From Macrotis lagotis (lineage: Eukaryota > Chordata > Mammalia > Peramelemorphia > Peramelidae): a stretch of 64,000 bases of DNA. Each line of letters starts with the position of its first letter. Within the stretch, counting starts at the first letter, position 1. The DNA lies in NCBI RefSeq assembly GCF_037893015.1, contig NC_133658.1:284709719-284773718 (forward strand), read 5' to 3'. The translations under genes were made by a program, and so were the position numbers. The notes beneath the pieces were generated by a model. That model saw nothing but the letters and a program-made list of their open reading frames with translations, had not been told where the DNA came from and searched no databases. This document shows positions 53,385 through 62,456 of the stretch, in pieces.

Positions 53385-53975
53385 TATTACTTGATTTTAA
53401 CTGATCTTCAAGATCATCAACCATCTCTTTTTTACTAAATCCAATGAGTTTTTCTTAGTCTTCATCCTTCTTGACTATCCTGGGTCATCTGATGCTATTC
53501 TGTCATTCCCTTTTATCTCACATTTGATTCTAAGTACCTATTGATTAGTTTCAATGCCTTTTATTTAATAGACACTTAATAAGTGCCTGTTGATTGATTG
53601 AGGCTGAGAAGTTAAATGATTTACTCAATAGGGTCACACAACTAGTCCATATCTGAGATGAGAATCAAGTGACCACCTTCTGAACTCTCTATCCTTCCTT
53701 GGTTTTAGTAAAATTTTTCTCTCATGGCTCTTACTTCTGGTCAGATCATTTCTTCTTAGTCTTCTTTGCAATTAATCACCTATGTTCCTGTGAATGAGTG
53801 AACCTTAAAGCTCTGTCCAGGTCCTCTGTGTATTTCCTCTTTCTTGCTGATTCTGTCAGATTTCTTGTATTCAGTTATATTTAGCTATCATACCTATGCA
53901 AATAAATGACTCCTATCTCTCATCTCTTTCCTGAGCTACAGCCCTGAATCTCCAACTATCTATTTGGCAACTCCT
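53385..53975 (+). mobile_element. L2-like LINE ORF2 fragment
   Basis: AAATCCAATGAGTTTTTCTT, AGTCTTCATCCTTCTTGACT, AAAGCTCTGTCCAGGTCCTC, AATAAATGACTCCTATCTCT and TGAATCTCCAACTATCTATT follow the L2 coding order, with a SINE fragment at 53555-53695. Confidence 0.65.
53555..53695 (-). mobile_element. MIR-like SINE fragment
   Basis: GAGGCTGAGAAGTTAAATGA, TTTACTCAATAGGGTCACAC and CATATCTGAGATGAGAATCA. Confidence 0.5.
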
Positions 53976-53997
53976 TTGATGGTGATGATGATGATAA

Positions 53998-54200
53998 TGA
54001 TACTAGCATTTTATTTTTAACTCTCTTAAATAGTATTTTCCAGTTACATGCAAAGAAAATTTTAACGTTAACTTTTTTTTAATTTTGAGTTTCAAATTTT
54101 ATCCCTTCTTCACTACCCCTTCCCTAGGATAGTAGGCAATTTGTTATAGATTACACATGTACAATTATGTCAAACATATCAATCATGCTGTGAAAGAAGA
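53998..54200 (-). mobile_element. L1 3' UTR fragment, older subfamily
   Basis: TTCCAGTTACATGCAAAGAA, AATTTTGAGTTTCAAATTTT, ATCCCTTCTTCACTACCCCT and AGATTACACATGTACAATTA. Confidence 0.7.
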
Positions 54201-54241
54201 AAGACCTCTACTGTATTTCTGCCAGTTGAGATTCATTTGGT

Positions 54242-55100
54242 ATGGAAGCTATTCACCTTGCCTCTCTTTGCCCATTGCTCTGGTGCTTAGGAAGTGGGGC
54301 CTGGAGCCTTGTTAGTCTCAGCTTCCTGTACATCCTGGAGCCCTGGGCTGTAGATAATCTCTTCCCCTCATTCCTTCCTTCCATCCCATTCCCCTCCTCA
54401 TGGAGACCCAGCTGCTATTCAGCACAGTACAGTGCACATCTAGGCAAGATGACTTTGCCAATTGGAATGCAGCATCAGACATTCAGTTATGATGATGTCT
54501 TGGAAGATACCACACCAAAGACTCCACCTTCATCTGACATGTGCAGTAAGGTTCAGTGGAAAAAACTGGTCATCCCAGATCAGAAATACCAACAGTTTTC
54601 CAAGGCTGAGAAGGGAGAAAATAATTTCTCCATAGTCCCCTCTGCTTCCAGTGACCAAATGAACAAGGTCCCAGTGGTGAAGGCCAAGGTTACCTCACAT
54701 CATCATGAATTCTCTAATTTCAAAATAGACACAAGAGAGCATCCAGTACTTTGAGCAGCAGACAAGGTTGAGAGACACAGGATACTCTCCCCAAAAAGGC
54801 TTCATCACAGAAGAAACCAAGTACTACTGTGGCAGAGGCAGTTCATAAATTGAAATTACAAAGTGGAGAAATGCCAAAAGAAGACAGACTGACTCCTTCA
54901 ACCTAGTCCACTTGAAGTAGTACAACCCATTCTTCCCTTAAGCAAAAATCCCAGAGGCTGTTTTTCTCATGAATCTTCTACTTCCTCACCCATTCTAGAT
55001 ATCAGCAGCATGCATGCTGAAAATCTGAAAACTGGAGCCTTTTTAAGATCAAGAACTCTTCAGAAATCCAACTCAGGTTTCAGTGTCCATTCCTAAAAGG
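54242..55100 (+). pseudogene. Possible processed pseudogene, unidentified protein
   Basis: Open frame 54242-54754 (170 codons); the credible part starts at an internal ATG at 54449 (MTLPIGMQHQTFSYDDVLED) and is Ser/Pro/Lys-rich, with TTPKTPPSSDM and WKKLVIPDQKYQQ. After TGA 54752-54754 the next frame carries KASSQKKPSTTVAEAVHKLK (from about 54793) to TAG 54909. Further phrases (ENLKTGAFLRSRTLQKSNSG, near 55020-55075) suggest a longer original. Composition and length between breaks differ from the simple-repeat frames elsewhere. No intron-like signal is visible and no poly-A tail is clear. I do not recognise the protein. It could also be an exon remnant or chance. Confidence 0.4.
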
Positions 55101-55626
55101 GCAATCAGAAATCATCATGACTGAAACTTATTCAGGTTCAGGCTTCTAAAACTGCAGAAGACCCAGCAGCCCTCATGCCACCTAAGATGGACCTTCAGGG
55201 AAGGAAGGAAAGAAATAATATCCATGGATCCATAATCTCAAACCAAGGGATGAATGTGTTGGTGCCTACTGGCTTCTAAAGTTCCCTTTTCATATGATCA
55301 ACATTGCTTTCCACTGTTATGTAGAGAGAGTATCTTATACTTTTCTTTCTTCCCCTCCATCTTGCACTTGATAAAGGAAAGATGTCATCCATTTACACGT
55401 CTGCTGAGTATAATATTCCTGGGGAGCCAGTGATTGTTTCTTTAAATATTTGTAGCAGAGCTTGAATCTTTCTAGCGCAGAAAGATCTATTCTGTAATGT
55501 CCCAAAATTAGTCTAAATAACTCCTCAAAGTACACTTTACTACAACCAATTACAAATCTATAGAACTAGATTTCAGGGGGCAAGGGAAATAAAACCTCAT
55601 AGATTCTGTTCTGCATATTTATCCAA
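55101..55626. other. Gene-free interval, nothing assigned
   Basis: No motif assigned. Confidence 0.45.
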
Positions 55627-55656
55627 ATGAAAGAAAGGAAGGAAGGAAGGAAGGAA

Positions 55657-55722
<66 letters not shown>

Positions 55723-55769
55723 AGGAAGGAAGGAAGGAAGGAAGGAAGGAAGAAAGAAAAGAAAGAAAG

Positions 55770-55815
<46 letters not shown>

Positions 55816-55924
55816 GGGGAAGGAGGGAGGGAGGGAGGAAGGAAGGAAGGAAGGAAGGAAGGAAGGAAGGAAGGAAGGAAGGAAGGAAGGAAGGAAGGAA
55901 GGAAGGAAGGAAGGAAGGAAGGAA
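55627..55924 (+). repeat. GGAA/GAAA polypurine tract, about 300 bp
   Basis: Alternating blocks: GGAA (to 55660), GAAA (to about 55720), GGAA (to about 55750), mixed GAAA (to 55814), GGGA (to 55837), then some 21 GGAA units to 55923. It is purine-only on the + strand, so long spurious open frames occur in all three frames on both strands. GGAA arrays are known ETS-factor binding sites; that role is not shown here. Confidence 0.97.
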
Positions 55925-55974
55925 CAGACCAAAAGAAAAGAACCATGAAAAATATTTTTTAAATTTCAAATAGT

Positions 55975-57400
55975 AGCTTCAATCTGCATTCATATTCCAT
56001 CAGCTCTTTCTTTGGATGTGGATAGCATTTCCCATCTTTAGTCCTTTGAAACTGTCTTGGATTATTGCATTGCAGATAAGAGCTAAGTCATTCATAGTTT
56101 ATCATCTCATAATATTGCTGATTCTGTTTACAATATTTTCCTGGTTTTGCTAACTTCACTTTGCATCAATTCATGTAGGCCTTTCTAGATTTTTCTGAAA
56201 TTCACCAGTTTATCTTTTCTTATAGTAAAATAGTATTCTGTTACATTTATATGCCCCTTGTTCAGTCATCCCCCAATTGATGGACAATCCTTCAATTTCC
56301 AATTTTTTGACAATATAAAAAAGCTGCTATAAATATGTTTGTACATGCAAATCCTTTTCCTTTGTTATTATCTCTTTGGGATACAGACCTAGTGGTGGTA
56401 TTTCTAGATCAGGATATGCACAGTTTTATAGCCCTCTGGACATAGTTTTAATTGCTTTCCAGAAAGGTTGGATCAGTTTACAATTCCAACAATAAAGCAT
56501 TAGTGTTCCAATTTTCCCACATCCTCTCCAAAATTTATTATTTTTCCTAATCTGACATATTAGCCAATCTGATAGGTGTAAGGTGATACTTCAGAATTGT
56601 CTTAATTTGCATTTCTCTAAGCAATAGTGATATAGAGCTAGTAACTATAGAGAGCTTTGATTTCTTGATCTGCAAACTGTCTGGACTATGTCCTTGACCA
56701 TTTATCAATTGGGGAATGACTTGTATTTTTATAAATTTGACTCAGCTCCTTATATATTTGAAAATTATAGCTTTACCATAGACAATTGCTATAAAAGATT
56801 GTTTCCTAGCTTTATATTTACCTTCTAATCTTGGTTGCATTGATTTTGTTTCTACAAAACCTTTTTAATTTTATATAATCAAACCAATGTACACATTAAT
56901 AACAACATCATGAGATGATCAACCTTGATGGAAGCAGCTCCTCTCAGCAGTTCAGAGAGCTAGGACAACAGTATTAGATTGCCTATGGGCAATGTTATCC
57001 CCATCCAGAGGAAGAAAAACAAAGCAAAACAAAACAACCCTCAGAATCTGATAAACAATTTATAAAAATTATCTCTTATATATCTCTTTCCCTTAATCCT
57101 AATTCCTCATACTGAAAATGACTAATTTGTAAACATGTTTATCAACAAGATGTATATTCAATGCTAACCTAATTGTTTCAATACTGAGGGGAGGGGAATG
57201 GAAAGGGAAGGTGGAAGGAAATTTTGTAACTTAAAAATATACATGTGCATATGAATGAAAAAATAAAATAAATAAATTTTTTAAAAATTAATATAATCAA
57301 AATCAACTATTTTGCATTTTATAATGTTCTTTAAATCTTGTATGATCATAAATTCTTCCCTTTTCCACAGATCTGATAAATAAACTATAAGTTGCTTCCC
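55975..57400 (-). mobile_element. L1 3' portion, old, split by a + strand L1 fragment
   Basis: Minus-strand L1 end in two parts (55975-56885 and about 57285-57400). The first holds the 3' UTR and the ORF2 C-terminus (CAATTGATGGACAATCCTTC; CCACATCCTCTCCAAAATTT). The second continues upstream in ORF2 (antisense of VDFDYI, FMI, VYLSDLW). The breakpoint falls at the DFDYIKLK codons. Confidence 0.8.
56886..57284 (+). mobile_element. L1 3' UTR fragment inserted in the minus-strand L1
   Basis: Begins near ACAACATCATGAGATGATCA, has ATCCCCATCCAGAGGAAGAA and GGGGAGGGGAATGGAAAGGG, and ends AAAAAATAAAATAAATAAAT. The surrounding minus L1 is duplicated as TTTTATATAATCAAA / TTAATATAATCAAA. Confidence 0.75.
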
Positions 57401-57424
57401 TAATTTTCTTATGGTGATTGATAG

Positions 57425-57665
57425 CATTTATATCGAACTTAAATGTTTGCAAAGCATATTATAAATATTATCCCAGTTTATCATCATAATAATAGTGAGA
57501 GGTAGGCGCTATTTATGATCTCATTTTACTGATTAGATAATCTGGGGCAGACAGATGTTAATGACTTACCCAAGGTCACACAGCTGGTATCTGAAGCTGA
57601 TTTTGAACTCAGGTCTTGATGATTCCTAGTCCTACATTCTTTCCACCAGGTTACCTAGTTTTCAT
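57425..57665 (-). mobile_element. MIR-like SINE
   Basis: TTTGCAAAGCATATTATAAA, AGTGAGAGGTAGGCGCTATT, CATTTTACTGATTAGATAAT, ACTTACCCAAGGTCACACAG and TTTTGAACTCAGGTCTTGAT. Confidence 0.75.
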
Positions 57666-57835
57666 ATGTGCATGGATTCATATGACACATTCCATTGGGA
57701 CATCCTATAGGTATCTCACACTTGATATATCAAAAAGAAATGTTTTTCAGCATTTATCCCAGACTCTTCTCCTGAATTCCCTATTTCTGTAAAGAGCAAC
57801 ACTATTCTCCCTTTACAATCTGGGGATTCATTCTT

Positions 57836-57986
57836 TTTTTTTAGGTTTTTGCAAGGCAAATTGTGTTAAGTGGCTTGCCCAAGGCCACACAGCTAGGTAA
57901 TTATTAAATGTCTGAGGTCAGATTTGAAGTCAGGTACTCCTGACTCTAGGGTCGGTGCTCTATCCACTGCACCACCAGGCTGCCTC
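57836..57986 (-). mobile_element. WSINE1-type SINE
   Basis: TTAGGTTTTTGCAAGGCAAA, GCCACACAGCTAGGTAATTA and CCACTGCACCACCAGGCTGC. Duplication CTGGGGATTCATTCTT (57820-57835) / CTGGGGCTTCATTCTT (57987-58002), one mismatch. Confidence 0.93.
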
Positions 57987-58168
57987 CTGGGGCTTCATTC
58001 TTGACATTTCATTCTTTCACTCCTCATGTCTAATAATTTGCCAACTCATCTCAGTTCTACTTCCTCCACATACCTGACATTTGGACCCTTCCTGTAATCA
58101 TCCTACAGTAGTTCTAATTCACTCTCACCAAGGCTATTCCAAAAAGGATCTCCCTTTATCCAATCTCT

Positions 58169-58169
<1 letters not shown>

Positions 58170-58211
<42 letters not shown>

Positions 58212-58212
58212 C
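58170..58212 (+). repeat. (TATC)n microsatellite
   Basis: Ten to eleven uninterrupted TATC units inside the L2 segment. Confidence 0.95.
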
Positions 58213-58394
58213 CAATCCACCCTTCATAGAACTGCCAAATTAATACTCCTAAAGCTAGTCTGGTCTGACTAGTCATTCCCCACCTCCACCCCCAGAAGCT
58301 TCAGTGGCCATTAGGATAAAATATACACTGCTTCTACACTTTCTAGCTTTTCACATGCTATCTGCAGTCTATCATTCCAGACTAATTCCTAAGA

Positions 58395-58605
58395 GAGGAA
58401 TCATGGTACAATTGTTAGAGAACTAGTCCTGGAATCAGGAAGACTTGGGTTTAGGACTGATCTCTGACACAAACCAGCAATATGACAACAAACAAATCAC
58501 TTAGTCTCTTGGTGCTCTAAGCAATTCTCCAAGACAATGAATTGTAAAAAAGGAATTGAGCTGCATAGGTAAAAGAAGTCTATTTTTCTTGAAGTTCCAT
58601 GTCTC
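58395..58605 (+). mobile_element. tRNA-derived SINE, MON-like
   Basis: ATCATGGTACAATTGTTAGA, CTGGAATCAGGAAGACTTGG, CTAAGCAATTCTCCAAGACA, AGCTGCATAGGTAAAAGAAG and CTTGAAGTTCC. The 3' half differs from Mar1 and WSINE1. Confidence 0.65.
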
Positions 58606-59082
58606 AAGGAAATCATAGGCTCAATCTCAATCTCTACTCCTAATTATACATTACTTCCTCTTGGTTATTTTTTTTTCTTGATGTTCCATCTCTTATCTCC
58701 AAGTCCTGCAATACTCTTCTGCCTCACTTCTATATTTTAAAACCAATAGTTCCCTTCAAGGTTCAGTTCAGTTGTTACCTCCTTCAAGAGACTTTTCCTA
58801 ATTCCCAGTTTTAGCATCCTCTCACCCAAATCACTATTTTGTATAAATACCACATTCATCTGTGCATAACTTGTATGTCATAGTCAAATGCAAACTTCTC
58901 GAGGCAGAATATGTCCCCTTTGTTTTTGTACCTCCAGCACTTAGCACTTCCTTTACACAAAAGATAGTTTAAAAAAAAGATTCATAAATGGATGTTGAAA
59001 AAGATTTAATTATAACTCAGTAAACTTTAATTGAAGCTCTATATCTAGGTATTAAAAATATACTTAGAAATATACTCAGAGA

Positions 59083-59573
59083 GACTTCAAGCCTAAATGG
59101 TGGAGAGAAGACAGGCACAGTGCTAGCCTCCTGATCTTCTCTCTTAATCTTCCCTCATATATAATATGAAACAAATCTCTTAACAGAAATCCAATCTACA
59201 AAACATAGAAAGAGAAACTAGGAGAAGATCTACCTCAAAGTATGTCCTCTGGGATTGTGGGTGAGTCCAGGCACAGAGGGAAGACTCTGTTGGGATCACA
59301 GGACAGGATCAGAGCCTGAGAGCTCCACTAGCCTGATAGGCCAGGTAGACTAGATCCTGGAAGACTAAAAGCAGGACAAGCCTGATCAACCTCAGGGACA
59401 ACTAGGAAGCAGGGGCATTGGTTATGGCACTGACAATCTGGAGCTTGCCTGCAGAGCATGAGGGTGAGTTCCAGTAAGGAAGGGATGCAACCATACCTTT
59501 ATTTCAGCTGAAGCCACTTCCCAGAACAAACACAATTACAGCCCACCTCTATCCCAGGTTAAGGGCAGCAAAC
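59083..59573 (+). mobile_element. L1 copy A, 5' UTR part
   Basis: Starts near GAGACTTCAAGCCTAAATGG, with the GAGAAGACAGGCACAG block. It stops at ...GGCAGCAAAC (59573), where L1 copy B begins, and resumes at 62457. Confidence 0.85.
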
Positions 59574-60426
59574 GTGGACTTCCAGTCAAAATGACGGAGA
59601 GAAGACAAGCACAGTTCTAAAATCTCCTGATCTTTCTCCATATATGATATGAAACAACCCTATTAACAGAAATCCAATCAACAAAACCCAGAGATAAAAG
59701 CCAGGAGAAAGAACATCAACCTCAGGATTTGTTTTCCAGAGTCCTGGGTGAGTCCAGGCACAGAGGGTGGAACAGCCTTGGATCAGCTTAATTAGCAGTG
59801 GGGTTGGAGCCCTGGGAGCCTGAGGGCTCGTGAACCTAACCTGCTTGATCAGCGAGGCTAGAGACTGGTCAACTGAGGGGGCTTGGGTCAACTAGGGAGC
59901 AGAGGAATTGGTGTTGGTACTGACCCTCTGGAGCTTGACAACAGGGCTTGGGGGAAGAGTTCCAGTGCAGGAGAGCTGCAGACACCATCACTGGGCTCCT
60001 CTGGTCAGGAGGAACTCTGAGTCCACACCTCCATTGCAGCTGAGGCCTCTTCCCAGAACAAACACAATTACAGACTACTTCTGCCCCAGGCACAGGTGTG
60101 TGAGACAAAGAACCAGCCCAGGTGACAATAGGGAGAGGAATGACCTCAGGCAAGGGTAAAGCCCAACACTGATTGAAGACAAAAGTATTTATCAGCTTCA
60201 ATCACTTCTTCCAGGCTAAGGGAGAAGACCTCAATCAAGGTCACAGACACTCCAAAGTAAGCAACCAGAACCTACTAGAGAGCCATAGAAATTGCGCTCA
60301 GTGAGAAAAGCCCCAGCACCCCCTACTGGCCAACTGGAGATATTGTATTCAGTGAATGAAGCCTCTAGGGATCCCAACACCAAACCTCTGTGAATCAGGC
60401 CATCCCCAACTCAAGGTCTTAGCAAA
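59574..60426 (+). promoter_or_regulatory. L1 copy B 5' UTR
   Basis: 853 bp to the ORF1 ATG, moderately GC-rich in the first half (CTCCTCTGGTCAGGAGGAAC near 59997). Promoter role is inferred from position. Confidence 0.5.
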
Positions 60427-61419
60427 ATGAAGAAAAGTCAGTAAAAAGGTGGATCCATAGAAAAATTCTTCGAAGGAAAAGACCCTAATTCAGAGGTACC
60501 TAGAACCTCTGAAGAGAATATGATCTGGTCTCCAGAACAGAAAGACTTCATTAAAGAAATAAGGAAGGAGTTTAAAAATCATTTGGAAAATTTGGAAGAG
60601 TTAATTAACACCTTGCAACAAGAAAACAAGTCATTGGAAAATACAATTAGACAAATACAAAAAGAGAATAATTCTCTCAGATCCTCAACTGGACAAATGG
60701 AAAGGTCTTTCAAAAATAGAATTGACCAATTGGAAAAGGAATTGCAAAGGGTCAATGAAGAAAACTCTCTAAAAAAAAAAGAATAGAGTCTGCAGAAACT
60801 AATGACTTCATGAGACAGCAAGAGCCTGTTAAACAAAATTAAAAAATAGAAAAAAACAGAAGAAAATGTAAACTACCTCATCAGCAAAACCACTGACCTT
60901 GAGAATAGATTGAGGAGGGAAAAACTGAGAATTATTGCACTTCCTGAAAACATTGAAGAGGAAAAAAGCCCTCGACTTAATATTGCAGGATCTAGTGATG
61001 GATCATGGAACCAGAGGGCAAAGTAGTTATTGAAAGAATACATTGATCCCCTCCAGAAAGAGATCCTAAAATGAAAACACCAAGGAATTTTGTGGCCAAA
61101 TTCCAGGACAATCAGATAAAAGAGAAAATCCTGCAAGCAGCCAGAAAGAAACAATTTAAATATCAAGGAGCCACAGTAAGGATTATGCAGGACCTAGCTG
61201 CATCAACATTAAGGCATTGAAGGGCCTGGAATGAGATTTCTGAAGAGCAAGGGAGCTTGGAATGCAGCAAAGAATCCACTACCCAGCAAAGATGAGTGTT
61301 CTCTTCCAGGGGAAAAGATGGACATTTAATGAAATGGAAGAATTCCAAAACTTCCTCATGAAAAACCAGAGCTAAATAGAAAATTTGGATATCAAACAGG
61401 AGGTTCAAGAGACACGTGA
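60427..61419 (+). pseudogene. L1 ORF1 of copy B, disrupted
   Basis: ATG 60427 is followed after four codons by TAA (aaa agt cag taa). The coiled coil is open at 60520-60786 (EIRKEFKNHLENLEELINTL). It ends at a TAG near 60784 in an A-run slip. The RNA-recognition motif (LRIIALPENI near 60930) and C-terminal domain (near 61170-61350) carry further shifts. Stop TGA at 61417-61419. Confidence 0.85.
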
Positions 61420-62188
61420 AAAAGTTTAAAAAGAGGGGGGGCGGTAAAGGAAAAAAACTGCTATCCATTAAGTTGAAATTGGCTATATCCCAACATGGGA
61501 AAAATATTCTCATAACATTTGAAAATTGTAACTCTAACAGAGAGAATATAACTAGCCAGAAATGATGGACACTCATGACTTATACATGAGACTGCTATCC
61601 AATGGGATGAAACTGGCTATAAGCCTACTTGGAAGAAAGACTAATAACTCTCAAGAATTGTAACTCTATTAGATAGAATGTACTTAGCTAGAAGTGATGG
61701 ATACTCAGAAATTTCTATGACTCAGATAGAATGATGTAAAATCATGTCCTCCTTAAAAAAGGGGGACAGAAAGGAGATAGGAAGAGGGAGGGCATTGAAT
61801 GAGGTTAATCTCATTACATTAAGAGGTACAAAATATCTATGGTAATATAGGGGAAGAGGGGAGAAGTTGAGAAAAATCTGAATCTCCTTCTCATCTGACT
61901 TGGCTTAAAGTTAACTTACACACATTCTCAGTAAACTGAAAAAGGATCTAACCTTTCAAGTATTAAAACGGGGAAAGGGGAGGGGGATGGAGAAAGGGAG
62001 GGGAAGAAAAAGGGGAACTAACAGAAGGAAGGGAAGGGAAAAGGGAAAAAGGGAAAGGGGAAAGAAAGGAGAGGGGGTGGATATAAGAGGGCTAACACAC
62101 TGAAGGGGGTGATATTGAGAAACAAAATTCTGGGAATATGGATAAAGGTGGGAGGAAAGGGGGAAAATACAAACAGAGGTAAGATAGT
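61420..62188 (+). other. L1 copy B inter-ORF spacer
   Basis: Two tandem units, at about 61462-61590 and 61591-61740, each starting CTGCTATCCA and holding AATTGTAACTCTA and AGAATATAACTAGCC or AGAATGTACTTAGCT, then a purine-rich half. Confidence 0.75.
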
Positions 62189-62220
62189 ATGGAGGGCAAT
62201 AAAGAGTTAGTAATTATACC
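62189..62220 (+). pseudogene. L1 ORF2 stub of copy B
   Basis: ATG 62189 and about nine codons (MEGNKELVI) end at a join near 62218 with the 3' UTR block CCTTAAATTTAGAAAAAAAA. Confidence 0.85.
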
Positions 62221-62456
62221 TTAAATTTAGAAAAAAAACTGATATTGTCTGATCTTGCTATCTCTTATACTTTATGTTTCTTCCTTAAGGACATGATTTC
62301 TTTCTCATCACACTCAATTTGGATCACTGTATGCCATGGAAACAATGTAAAGACTGACAAATTGCCTTCTGTGGGGGGTGGGGGGAGGAAAGTAAGATTA
62401 AGGGGAAAATTGTAAAACTCAAAATAAATAAAATCTTTAATAAAAGAGCAGCAAAC

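Larger units (their letters stand above)
57666..58985 (+). mobile_element. L2-like LINE, 3' segment, split by two SINEs
   Basis: Ordered blocks TTGGGACATCCTATAGGTAT, ACAATCTGGGGATTCATTCTT, AATCCACCCTTCATAGAACT, TGGCCATTAGGATAAAATAT, GTTCCCTTCAAGGTTCAGTT, CTCCTTCAAGAGACTTTTCC, GCAAACTTCTCGAGGCAGAA and CCAGCACTTAGCACTTCC. SINEs lie at 57836-57986 and 58395-58605, and a TATC array at 58170. Confidence 0.75.
59574..62447 (+). mobile_element. L1 copy B, ORF2 deleted, inserted in copy A
   Basis: Begins GTGGACTTCCAGTCAAAATG, with the longest L1 5' UTR here, a decayed ORF1, the purine-rich spacer, the first ten codons of ORF2, then directly the L1 3' UTR and AAATAAATAAAATCTTTAAT tail. The 9-bp duplication GCAGCAAAC (59565-59573 and 62448-62456) bounds it. 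About 4 kb are absent relative to 4302-10741. Confidence 0.92.

Noticed and set aside
55566..55969. Overlapping 110-126 residue frames on both strands
   Set aside because: They are translations of the GGAA/GAAA array (Lys/Glu/Arg/Gly or Leu/Pro/Ser/Phe repeats), open because the array lacks stop codons.
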